Shown here one piece after another: positions 28,510 to 36,017 of a DNA stretch of 64,000 nt; position 1 is the stretch's first letter; each line of letters starts with the position of its first letter. The notes beneath the pieces were generated by a model that saw only the letters and a list, made by a program, of their open reading frames with translations, did not search any database and was not told where the DNA came from. Source of the stretch: Mucilaginibacter sp. L3T2-6 (GTDB lineage: Bacteria; Bacteroidota; Bacteroidia; Sphingobacteriales; Sphingobacteriaceae); NCBI RefSeq assembly GCF_030519355.1, contig NZ_JAUMKC010000018.1, positions 1 through 64,000 of the forward strand. Reading direction: 5' to 3'. The position numbers were made by a program, and so were the translations under genes.

Positions 28510-30933
28510 ATGATTAAGAACTACATTAAGACCGCCTTTCGCGGATTGATGAAAAATAAAGGGTTCACCTTTATCAACGTGTTCGGCCTGGCCCTGGGCC
28601 TGGCTACCTGCCTGCTTATTGTATTTTATGTATTTGATGAGCTGAACTTCGATAGCTACAACGAAAAAGCCGAAAGAATTTACCGGGTAAATAACAACAT
28701 CAAATTTGGCGGCAACGAAAACTCTTATGCCGTTTCGCCTGCGCCTGCCGCCGCCGCACTTAAAGCTGATTTTCCTGAAGTTGAAGAAGCTGTGCGCTTC
28801 CGGAACAGGGGAGGTAACCAGGTGAAAAAAGGCAAGCAAAATATTGTTGAGGATAGGATGGTATATGCCGATAACTCTATATTTAAAATATTTACCTTAC
28901 CAATAGTAAGCGGCAGCGCTGATAATGCCTTGACAGCGCCTCACACGGTTGTTATTACGGAAAAAATGGCCAAGAAGTACTTTGACCGTACAAATGTGGT
29001 GGGGCAAACACTCACTTTTAATGATCCTTCTCTTTATAAAGTAACTGCAGTTATAAAAGATATTCCGAAGCAATCCCATTTTAATTTCGACTTCTTTATT
29101 GCCATGCCGGGACTTGACGAAAGCAAGGAAGACGCCTGGCTAAGTAATAACTTCAATACCTACGTATTGTTAAAACCCGGTGCTGATATTAACAGGCTGA
29201 AAGGGAAAATGCGGGAATTTATGGTGAAGCATGCCGGGCCGCAAATGCAGAGCTTAATACATTTGAGCTACGATGATTTTGAAAAGGCAGGCAATTACTA
29301 CAAGTTTGACTTAGTTCCGCTGCGCAGCATACACCTTCACTCAAATTCAGTTGCCGAACTGGACGTGAACGGCGATATCAAATATGTATACATTTTCTCG
29401 GGCGTTGCCATACTGATTTTATTAATAGCCTGTGTTAACTTCATGAATTTGTCTACCGCCCGGTCATCTAACCGGGCCCGCGAAGTTGGCGTGCGTAAAG
29501 TTTTGGGTTCTCCCCGTAAGCATTTAATAGCCCAGTTTTTAACAGAATCCATTTTGGTTACATTGTTTGCAACGCTAATTGCGCTGGTAATCGCGTGGCT
29601 GTTCCTGCCGCAGTTCAATAAAATGTCGGGTAAAGATCTGGTTGTTACCGGCCAGATTATCTCGTGGTTATTGCCAACTTTATTGGTGATCATATTAGTT
29701 ATAGGATGCCTGGCGGGCTCATATCCAGCCCTGTATATGTCGGCATTCCAGCCCATTCAGGTATTAAAAGGAAAGATAGCCGCAGGGTTTAAAGGCAGCA
29801 TGTTCCGCAACGTATTAGTAGTTGGGCAGTTTTGCATATCGATATTTTTGATTATCAGCACCCTGGTAATTTATAACCAGTTGAAATATATTCAAAGTAA
29901 AGATCTTGGGTATACGCGCGACCATGTTTTGGTTATAAAAAATGTATGGTCGCTGGGAAACGGCGCCAAATCGTTTCGCGACGAAGTAAAGACCCTTGCG
30001 GGTGTACAGGATGCCTCATTGACCGGCGCGCTGCCCACCGACGATTATGGCAACAGCAGCGCTTTCTTTAAAACGCCTAACCTGGACCAGAAACAATCGA
30101 TACTGAGCCAGATATGGCCGGCCGATGAAAATTATCTGCCAACGCTGGGCATCAAGATTATTGCAGGACGGAATTTTTCAAAGGAAATAGGCACAGATAC
30201 TGCGGCACTGATTATTAACGAAGCTGCAGCTAAACAGTTGGGTTTTACCGATCCTATAGGTCAATTTATATATACGCCGAATGACAACATGGCTAAAACC
30301 ATTAAAAAGTATCACGTAGTAGGTGTTATGCGCGACTTTAATTTCAGGTCGCTTAAGGAAAATATATCACCGTTAATGCTGAGAATGGACGAGGACCGTG
30401 GCGCAGTGACTGCCCGCATCAGGTCGGCAAATATTCCGGCCATCATACAACAGATAAAAAATAAATATGATTCTTTCTCGCCTACGCAGGCTTTTGCCTA
30501 TTCGTTTATGGACGAGGATTTTGACGCCATATATAGGGCAGAACAACGTATTGGAACTATATCAGTAGCGTTTACCTCTCTGGCTATCATAATAGCTTGC
30601 CTTGGACTGTTCGGATTGGCAGCTTATGCCGCAGAACAGCGCATAAAGGAAATAGGAATAAGAAAGGTACTGGGCGCAAACGTATCGGCCATAGTAGGTA
30701 TGTTATCCAAAGACTTTATTAAGCTGGTACTGGTATCTATTTTGGTTGCGACACCGCTGGCCTGGTGGGCCATGCATAACTGGTTACAGGGTTTTGCCTA
30801 CCGGCAAAGCGTACAGTGGTGGATATTGGCGTTAGCAGGCGGTGGTGCAATTATCATTGCATTTGCAACCATTAGTTTTCAATCGATAAAAGCAGCACTT
30901 ACTAACCCGGTGAAGAGTTTGAAAAGCGAGTGA
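28510..30933 (+). CDS. FtsX/MacB-type ABC permease 7 of 7
   Basis: An 807-residue permease closely similar to permeases 1 and 3, sharing YIKTAFRGLMKNKGFTFIN at the start, FNFDFFIAM in the first periplasmic domain, FKGSMFRNVLVVGQFCISI in the middle and EIGIRKVLGAN in FtsX-2. It ends NPVKSLKSE, the only Lys variant of the tail. It is the last gene of the array: a strong terminator begins 32 bases after its stop. Confidence 0.9.
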   Translation: MIKNYIKTAFRGLMKNKGFTFINVFGLALGLATCLLIVFYVFDELNFDSYNEKAERIYRVNNNIKFGGNENSYAVSPAPAAAALKADFPEVEEAVRFRNRGGNQVKKGKQNIVEDRMVYADNSIFKIFTLPIVSGSADNALTAPHTVVITEKMAKKYFDRTNVVGQTLTFNDPSLYKVTAVIKDIPKQSHFNFDFFIAMPGLDESKEDAWLSNNFNTYVLLKPGADINRLKGKMREFMVKHAGPQMQSLIHLSYDDFEKAGNYYKFDLVPLRSIHLHSNSVAELDVNGDIKYVYIFSGVAILILLIACVNFMNLSTARSSNRAREVGVRKVLGSPRKHLIAQFLTESILVTLFATLIALVIAWLFLPQFNKMSGKDLVVTGQIISWLLPTLLVIILVIGCLAGSYPALYMSAFQPIQVLKGKIAAGFKGSMFRNVLVVGQFCISIFLIISTLVIYNQLKYIQSKDLGYTRDHVLVIKNVWSLGNGAKSFRDEVKTLAGVQDASLTGALPTDDYGNSSAFFKTPNLDQKQSILSQIWPADENYLPTLGIKIIAGRNFSKEIGTDTAALIINEAAAKQLGFTDPIGQFIYTPNDNMAKTIKKYHVVGVMRDFNFRSLKENISPLMLRMDEDRGAVTARIRSANIPAIIQQIKNKYDSFSPTQAFAYSFMDEDFDAIYRAEQRIGTISVAFTSLAIIIACLGLFGLAAYAAEQRIKEIGIRKVLGANVSAIVGMLSKDFIKLVLVSILVATPLAWWAMHNWLQGFAYRQSVQWWILALAGGGAIIIAFATISFQSIKAALTNPVKSLKSE

Positions 30934-30964
30934 TTGCAGTTAGCGATCAGAAGTTAATGCTTAT

Positions 30965-31003
30965 AAAGCGGCCATATTTCAAACTGGAATATGGGCGCTT
31001 TTT
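30965..31003 (+). terminator. Terminator closing the permease array
   Basis: AAAGCGGCCATATT pairs with AATATGGGCGCTTT (one G-G mismatch) around a 9-base loop and runs into TTTTT. It lies between permease 7 and the VOC gene. Its position argues that the downstream VOC protein starts at 31032 and not at the upstream edge of its reading frame (30930). Confidence 0.85.
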
Positions 31004-31031
31004 ACAATTTTTTATCACCAATGACCACATT

Positions 31032-31508
31032 ATGCGTATAAAAATCACTCCTTTTCTGCTGTTTAATCACGAGGCCGAAGAAGCGGCAAAATTTTATGTG
31101 TCGGTATTTAACGGCAAACTATTGAAGGTCGACCATTATCCTGAAGGTACGCCAATGCCACCCGATACAGTACTGACAGCCACTTTTGAAATATTCGGCA
31201 TGACGATGACCGCCCTTAACTGGGGCCAGGAAGCAAAATATTCCGAAACCATTTCATTCGCTATTGAGCCTGATACACAAGAGGAAGTAGATCACTATTG
31301 GAATGCTTTGTCAGCCGATGGCGGCGAGGAAGGCCCCTGTGGCTGGCTGAAGGACAAATACGGCCTATCGTGGCAGGTAGCCCCCGAAATTTTACCCCGG
31401 CTGATGAGCGATCCAGATCCAAAAAAATCCTCAGCAGTGATGGTGGCCATGATGAAAATGAAAAAAATCATCATTAAGGACTTACAGGCTGCTTATGATA
31501 ATGCATGA
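31032..31508 (+). CDS. VOC superfamily protein, PhnB-like
   Basis: The frame opens at 30930 inside the end of permease 7, but MRIKITPFLLFNHEAEEAAK at 31032 is the family start and lies beyond the array terminator. The 158-residue protein has the PhnB/3-demethylubiquinone-methyltransferase-like pattern: FNHEAEEAAKFYVSVF, TATFEIFGMTMTALN, and C-terminal CGWLKDKYGLSWQVAP. These are small dimeric cytosolic proteins with a glyoxalase-type fold. No activity can be assigned from sequence. Confidence 0.85.
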   Translation: MRIKITPFLLFNHEAEEAAKFYVSVFNGKLLKVDHYPEGTPMPPDTVLTATFEIFGMTMTALNWGQEAKYSETISFAIEPDTQEEVDHYWNALSADGGEEGPCGWLKDKYGLSWQVAPEILPRLMSDPDPKKSSAVMVAMMKMKKIIIKDLQAAYDNA

Positions 31509-31606
31509 GGAATAGGTAAATCAATCCGGCAGAGGAGTATTACATCGCTGCGTTTTCCTGACGCTGCTATGAATTATCATTCATTCAACTATAGGCCAAA
31601 TCTGCC

Positions 31607-31621
31607 TATCTTCGCAACATG
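31607..31621 (+). promoter_or_regulatory. Putative -7 element four bases before the ypdA-like start
   Basis: TATCTTCG (31607-31614) resembles the Bacteroidota TAnnTTTG -7 element with one difference. Only CAAC separates it from the ATG at 31619, so transcription would begin at or within a few bases of the start codon. No good -33 TTG was found, so this is weaker than the dinB case. Confidence 0.35.
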
Positions 31622-32584
31622 CTCGATATACTTATCATAGGCGGCGGCCCAATCGGTTTGGCCTGCGGATTAGCGGCACAGAAGTCCGGCTTGAATTTTT
31701 TGATTGTAGAAAAAGGCTGCCTGGTCAATTCTTTGTTCAATTACCCGTCAACCATGACTTTTTTCTCCACCTCGGAAAAACTTGAGATTGGCGGTATCCC
31801 GTTTGTGACCACCAGCAATAAACCTAACCGAAACGAGGCTTTGGAATATTATCGCAGGGTGGCCACCTCTAACAACTTGCCGGTCAATTTGTTCGAAGAA
31901 GTTACCGGACTTGAAAAAATTGATGACACTTTTAGAGTTACCACCAGCAAATCCGTTTACCTTGCAAAAAACGTGATTCTATCAACTGGATTTTATGATA
32001 TTGCTGTGCACCTTGATATCCCGGGTGAGGATTTGCCAAAAGTAAAGCATTACTATAAAGATCCGCATTATTATGCCATGCAAAAAGTAGTTGTGGTGGG
32101 CTCAAGCAACTCGGCAATAGATGTGGCCTTAGAAACTTACCGGAAAGGAGCGGAGGTAACGCTGGTGATCCGCGGAGAAGAGGTTAGCCACAGGGTGAAG
32201 TATTGGGTAAGGCCCGATATCATCAACCGAATCAAAGAGGGCAGTATCAAAGCTTATTTCAATTCCAACCTGAAAGCTATCCGTAGTCATGAGGTAGATA
32301 TTGAAACGCCTGAGGGCCTGGTAACCATCCCAAATGATTTTGTAATGGCGATGACCGGCTACCGGCCTAACTTTGAGTTTCTTAAGAAATTAGGTATTAC
32401 ATTAACTAATGATAAATTTATTCCTCAATATAACCCTGAAACTATGGAAACCAATATCGCAGGACTATACCTGGCCGGTGTTGTTTGTGGTGGTTTAGAT
32501 ACGCATTTGTGGTTTATTGAAAATTCCAGGATTCATGCGGATATGATATTAAACGATATTATGGCAAAGAACGCCGTTGAATAA
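31619..32584 (+). CDS. YpdA family bacillithiol-disulfide-reductase-like flavoprotein
   Basis: A 321-residue pyridine-nucleotide-disulfide-oxidoreductase-like protein. FAD site GGGPIGLACG at about 8-17; NAD(P)H site VVVGSSNSAIDVALE at about 158-172; C-terminal FAD contact NIAGLYLAGVVCGG. Within the family, the TFFSTSEKLEIGGIPF segment marks the YpdA/Bdr group, which in Firmicutes reduces bacillithiol disulfide. Whether this organism makes bacillithiol cannot be judged here; another low-molecular-weight thiol or a different substrate is possible. No thiol-synthesis genes are in the window. Confidence 0.85.
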   Translation: MLDILIIGGGPIGLACGLAAQKSGLNFLIVEKGCLVNSLFNYPSTMTFFSTSEKLEIGGIPFVTTSNKPNRNEALEYYRRVATSNNLPVNLFEEVTGLEKIDDTFRVTTSKSVYLAKNVILSTGFYDIAVHLDIPGEDLPKVKHYYKDPHYYAMQKVVVVGSSNSAIDVALETYRKGAEVTLVIRGEEVSHRVKYWVRPDIINRIKEGSIKAYFNSNLKAIRSHEVDIETPEGLVTIPNDFVMAMTGYRPNFEFLKKLGITLTNDKFIPQYNPETMETNIAGLYLAGVVCGGLDTHLWFIENSRIHADMILNDIMAKNAVE

Positions 32585-32706
32585 AACTTTCTTATAATTA
32601 GCCATCGTAAAGAGACAGATTTTTTGAGATTCAGGATGCGGACGGCGTCCTTATTATGAAGACTAAGTAATTTTTACGTTAAAAGTGCTATTAATGCAGT
32701 TTTTTC

Positions 32707-32737
32707 TTGCATAAACAAAAATTTATGCAATACTTTG
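32707..32737 (+). promoter_or_regulatory. Arginine operon promoter with an embedded palindromic operator
   Basis: TTGCATAAA (32707-32715) and TTTATGCAA (32722-32730) are perfect inverted arms around CAAAAA. The first TTG serves as a plausible -33 element and TACTTTG (32731-32737) as a near-consensus -7 element 21 bases later, so the palindrome fills the spacer. The TGCAT/ATGCA core recalls ArgR-type boxes. A repressor bound here would block RNA polymerase. ArgR is the natural candidate given the genes controlled, but it is not encoded in the window. Confidence 0.6.
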
Positions 32738-32774
32738 CACAAATTTTAGAAAACACTATAAAAGCAAATAAAAG

Positions 32775-32900
32775 ATGAAATTTCAAAGCTTAAATCAGCC
32801 AATAGCCAGAGCGACTTTCGCCCCGGTTGGCGTTGCTTTGCTTTCAAACGTGTTTTTATTTTCTCCATCCCGACGAAGGCCTTTTATGGCTCGGGCTTGA
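32775..32900 (+). CDS. Candidate arginine-rich leader peptide (41 codons)
   Basis: A short reading frame from ATG 32775 to TGA 32900 lies in the leader of the arginine operon, 121 bases before its first gene. It encodes 41 residues with five arginines, three of them consecutive (residues 33-35, codons CGA CGA AGG) and a fifth at residue 40 just before the stop. The placement and composition are what one expects of a peptide whose translation reports arginine supply. No terminator/antiterminator pair was recognised, so the mechanism, and even its translation, is unproven. It has no similarity to a known protein that I can recall. Confidence 0.4.
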   Translation: MKFQSLNQPIARATFAPVGVALLSNVFLFSPSRRRPFMARA

Positions 32901-33021
32901 TTTAGTTTCAGTCTCTCCCTGAACCCCGCTGTAAAGGCGTAGTGTCGTCTTTCCCCACAAAAAATCATTTGATTATTAACGCCGCAGAGGCAAATAATTT
33001 AACGGTAATTTTTCTATTTCG

Positions 33022-33678
33022 ATGATTAAAGATTTTGATATACAGGTTGCGACCGCACAACATGTAGATTTTGCCCAGCAGATATGCGATGAAATGGCAG
33101 AGTCGGCTAAAGCGCGCGGCACCGGTATAGCTCAGCGTTCGCCCGAGTATGTGGCAAATAAAATGCTGGAAGGCAAGGCTGTAATTGCTATTCATAAAGA
33201 CGGTACCTGGGCTGGTTTTTGCTATATAGAAACATGGAGCCATGGCGATTTTGTTGCCAATTCGGGCTTGATTGTGAGTCCGCAATTCAGAAAAGAAGGA
33301 CTGGCCAAGGCTATTAAGGAGTGTATATTTAACTTATCGCGCAGCAAATACCCCAATGCAAAGATATTCGGCCTTACCACTGGTTTGGCGGTAATGAAAA
33401 TCAACTCTGAGCTGGGCTATGAGCCGGTAACTTATTCTGAGCTAACCCAGGATGAGGACTTCTGGAAGGGCTGTAAAAGTTGTGTGAATTACGATATCCT
33501 CACCAGTAAGAACCGTAAGAATTGCATGTGCACGGCCATGCTGTTCGACCCCGCGGAAAAGCAGAAAGAATACGAAGAAAAGATGAAAAAGATCACGCAC
33601 AAGGCAACGCTGCTGGAACGTATCGAGAACGCGATAAAACGCAGGATTGAGAAGTTTTCATTTACACCGGCAAATTAA
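33022..33678 (+). CDS. GNAT acetyltransferase, candidate N-acylglutamate synthase of the arg operon
   Basis: This 218-residue GNAT protein opens the arginine operon, the position expected for the enzyme that acylates glutamate. The core shows VANSGLIVSPQFRKEGLAKA (acyl-CoA loop, about 78-97) and NSELGYEPV. It is much shorter than E. coli ArgA and lacks the kinase-like domain. An unusual C-terminal extension carries Cys151, Cys154, Cys168 and Cys170 (CxxC-x13-CxC), a possible metal site, then a Lys/Glu-rich helix. Context plus the valine in ArgF' suggests succinyl-CoA rather than acetyl-CoA as donor, which is inference. The next gene, argG, follows within about 50 bases. Confidence 0.65.
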   Translation: MIKDFDIQVATAQHVDFAQQICDEMAESAKARGTGIAQRSPEYVANKMLEGKAVIAIHKDGTWAGFCYIETWSHGDFVANSGLIVSPQFRKEGLAKAIKECIFNLSRSKYPNAKIFGLTTGLAVMKINSELGYEPVTYSELTQDEDFWKGCKSCVNYDILTSKNRKNCMCTAMLFDPAEKQKEYEEKMKKITHKATLLERIENAIKRRIEKFSFTPAN

Positions 33679-33729
33679 TTGAAAAACATAGCGACGCAAT
33701 ACATTGCGCCGCTAACCAACCATACATCA

Positions 33730-34917
33730 ATGAAACAAAAAGTAGTACTTGCATACAGCGGCGGACTGGATACTTCCTTCTGCTGCATCTATCTGACACA
33801 GGATCTCGGTTATGAAGTTCATTCTGTGATCGTTAACACTGGCGGCTTCAGCGAAGAAGAACTTAAAAACGTAGAAGAACGCGCTTACAAAATGGGGGTT
33901 ACCTCACATCGCGTGGTTGATGAAACCGAGAATTTCTACAACACCTGCGTTCGCTTCCTGATTTATGGTAATGTATTAAAGAATAATACCTATCCATTGT
34001 CGGTGAGCGCCGAGCGTGTTAGCCAGGCTACCGCTATTGCTAATTACGCAAAAGAAATAGGTGCGGAGTTTGTTGCCCACGGCAGCACCGGCGCAGGTAA
34101 CGACCAGGTACGCTTTGATATGATCTTCAATATCCTGGTGCCTGATGTAAAGATCATCACCCCTATACGAGATTTAAAATTAAGCCGCGAAGAAGAGATC
34201 CAATACCTGAAAGACCATGGCGTGGATATGAACTTCGAGAAGGCTAAATATTCTATCAATAAAGGCATTTGGGGAACATCGGTTGGCGGTAAGGAAACGC
34301 TTACTTCAAACCTGGGTCTGCCGGAAGAAGCGTGGCCAACTCAAGTAACCTCGGCCGGGGTAAAAGACATCGAGCTTGAATTTAAAAAAGGAGAGCTTAT
34401 CGGTCTTAATGGCGAAAAATTTGACCATCCGACCAAGGCGATACAGGCGTTACAGGCAATCGCACAGCCTTATGGCATTGGCCGAGATATCCATGTAGGC
34501 GATACTATTATCGGTATTAAAGGCAGGGTAGGCTTTGAGGCTGCTGCGCCAATCATTATCATCAAAGCACACCACACGCTGGAAAAACACGTGTTGACCA
34601 AATGGCAGCTGTCATGGAAAGATCAGTTGTCATCGTTCTACGGCAACTGGTTGCATGAAGGCCAGTTCCATGATCCGGTTATGCGCAATATCGAAGCTTT
34701 CCTTTCCGATACACAGCAAAATGTAACCGGCAAAGTATTTGTTCAGCTGCACCCTTATCGTTTCCAGGTGGTTGGTATCGAATCGGCGCATGATCTGATG
34801 TCAAATAAATTTGGCAGCTATGGCGAAATGAACAACGCCTGGACAGGGGACGACGTAAAAGGTTTCTCGAAGATTTTCGGTAACCAGGTAATGATATATC
34901 ATAAAGTAAATTCATAA
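33730..34917 (+). CDS. argG: Argininosuccinate synthase
   Basis: The ATG at 33730 (MKQKVVLAYSGGLDTSFCC) is the family start; the frame opens at a TTG 51 bases earlier. The 395-residue enzyme joins citrulline and aspartate with ATP. The PP-loop AYSGGLDTS is at residues 8-16, and SVSAERVSQATAIANYAKE, GSTGAGNDQVRFD and SINKGIWGTSVGG are conserved active-site segments. It is second in the arg operon and only 2 bases from argC. Confidence 0.97.
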   Translation: MKQKVVLAYSGGLDTSFCCIYLTQDLGYEVHSVIVNTGGFSEEELKNVEERAYKMGVTSHRVVDETENFYNTCVRFLIYGNVLKNNTYPLSVSAERVSQATAIANYAKEIGAEFVAHGSTGAGNDQVRFDMIFNILVPDVKIITPIRDLKLSREEEIQYLKDHGVDMNFEKAKYSINKGIWGTSVGGKETLTSNLGLPEEAWPTQVTSAGVKDIELEFKKGELIGLNGEKFDHPTKAIQALQAIAQPYGIGRDIHVGDTIIGIKGRVGFEAAAPIIIIKAHHTLEKHVLTKWQLSWKDQLSSFYGNWLHEGQFHDPVMRNIEAFLSDTQQNVTGKVFVQLHPYRFQVVGIESAHDLMSNKFGSYGEMNNAWTGDDVKGFSKIFGNQVMIYHKVNS

Positions 34918-34919
34918 GG

Positions 34920-35933
34920 ATGGATGCCGGGAACATTTCAAGAACTAAGGTAAGGGCGGGCATAGTAGGCGGCGCAGGTTATACTGGTGGCGAGATGCTG
35001 CGCCTGTTATTGAACCATCCGGATGTTGATATTTCGTTCGTGCACAGCACCAGCAACGCCGGTAATCATGTTTACGACGTGCATACTGACCTGTTCGGCG
35101 AAACGGATCTGAAGTTCGCCGCTGAACTCGCTTACAATATTGACGTGTTGTTTTTGTGTGTGGGCCATGGTGATGCAAGAAAGTTTTTGGAGGCTAATCC
35201 GATACCGGCTGATATCAAAGTTATCGACCTTAGCCAGGATTTTCGTTTAAGCAACAGCCCCGAAGGGCATAAAACGCGCACAAAGCTGTTTACTTATGGT
35301 TTGCCCGAGTTAAACCGGGATGCCATTAAAGAAGCGCACAATGTTGCCAATCCGGGCTGTTTTGCTACATGCCTGCAACTCGGCTTACTGCCATTAGCAT
35401 CGAAAGGCTTACTGAACAGCGAAGTACATGTTACCGCTACCACCGGTTCGACGGGTGCAGGACAAAGCCTTTCGCCAACTTCGCATTTTACGTGGAGGAA
35501 TGATAACCTGTCGGTTTATAAGGCGTTCGAGCACCAGCATTTGAATGAAATTGGTCAGTCGCTAAAACAACTGCAGCCGGACTTTAACCAGCCGATAAGT
35601 TTTATCCCTTATCGCGGTGATTTTACTCGTGGTATTATTGCGTCTATTTATATCGATACCGATTTACCCGAAGCACAGGCTTTAAAGCTTTATCATGAGT
35701 TTTATGACAAGCACACATTTACGCATGTAACCAGTCATAATATCGATTTAAAGCAAATAGTAAATACCAACAAGTGCTTTTTGCAGGTGAAGAAATATGG
35801 TAATAAGCTGTTGATTATAAGTGTTTTAGACAATTTGCTTAAAGGGGCGTCAGGTCAGGCGGTTCAGAATATGAATTTGATGTGCGGGCTGGATGAAAAA
35901 GCGGGATTAAAACTAAAGGCAGTAGCTTTTTAA
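34920..35933 (+). CDS. argC: N-acyl-gamma-glutamyl-phosphate reductase
   Basis: A 337-residue NADPH-dependent reductase that converts the acylated glutamyl phosphate to its semialdehyde. The N-terminal nucleotide loop is VGGAGYTGGEMLRLL (about 16-30), and the catalytic cysteine lies in NPGCFATCLQLGLLPL (about 143). The SGAGQ-like segment appears as TGSTGAGQSLSPTSHF. It begins 2 bases after argG, so the genes are co-transcribed and probably translationally coupled. The acyl group may be succinyl rather than acetyl in this pathway. Confidence 0.95.
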   Translation: MDAGNISRTKVRAGIVGGAGYTGGEMLRLLLNHPDVDISFVHSTSNAGNHVYDVHTDLFGETDLKFAAELAYNIDVLFLCVGHGDARKFLEANPIPADIKVIDLSQDFRLSNSPEGHKTRTKLFTYGLPELNRDAIKEAHNVANPGCFATCLQLGLLPLASKGLLNSEVHVTATTGSTGAGQSLSPTSHFTWRNDNLSVYKAFEHQHLNEIGQSLKQLQPDFNQPISFIPYRGDFTRGIIASIYIDTDLPEAQALKLYHEFYDKHTFTHVTSHNIDLKQIVNTNKCFLQVKKYGNKLLIISVLDNLLKGASGQAVQNMNLMCGLDEKAGLKLKAVAF

Positions 35934-36014
35934 CCCCCTGCCCCCTAAAGGGGAAAAATGGCGGACATGTATATTTATTAAATTAATTTGTAAAGCCCCT
36001 TTAGGGGTTTGGGT
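35933..36014. repeat. Inverted pair of CCCCTAAAGGGG elements between argC and argD
   Basis: The left element (35933-35953, ACCCCCTG then CCCCCTAAAGGGG) and the right element (35996-36014, CCCCTTTAGGGG then TTTGGGT) are inverted copies of one motif around a 40-base AT-rich centre. Each is also nearly self-complementary. The right element ends three bases before the argD ATG, so folding of the mRNA could mask that start. No T tract follows. Confidence 0.55.
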
Positions 36015-36017
36015 ACT

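Larger units (their letters stand above)
32585..33021 (+). other. Long leader region of the arginine operon
   Basis: This 437-base gap contains a 24-bp palindrome within the presumed promoter (32707-32737) and a 41-codon open reading frame (32775-32900), both listed separately. If transcription starts near 32743, the untranslated leader is about 280 bases long. I looked for a GC-rich hairpin followed by a T tract between 32900 and 33021 and did not find one; only short dyads such as TTCAG/CTGAA around 32907-32923 are present. Confidence 0.6.

Noticed and set aside
30930..31031. Upstream extension of the VOC reading frame
   Set aside because: It begins within the last codons of permease 7 and runs through a strong terminator; the conserved family start is at 31032.
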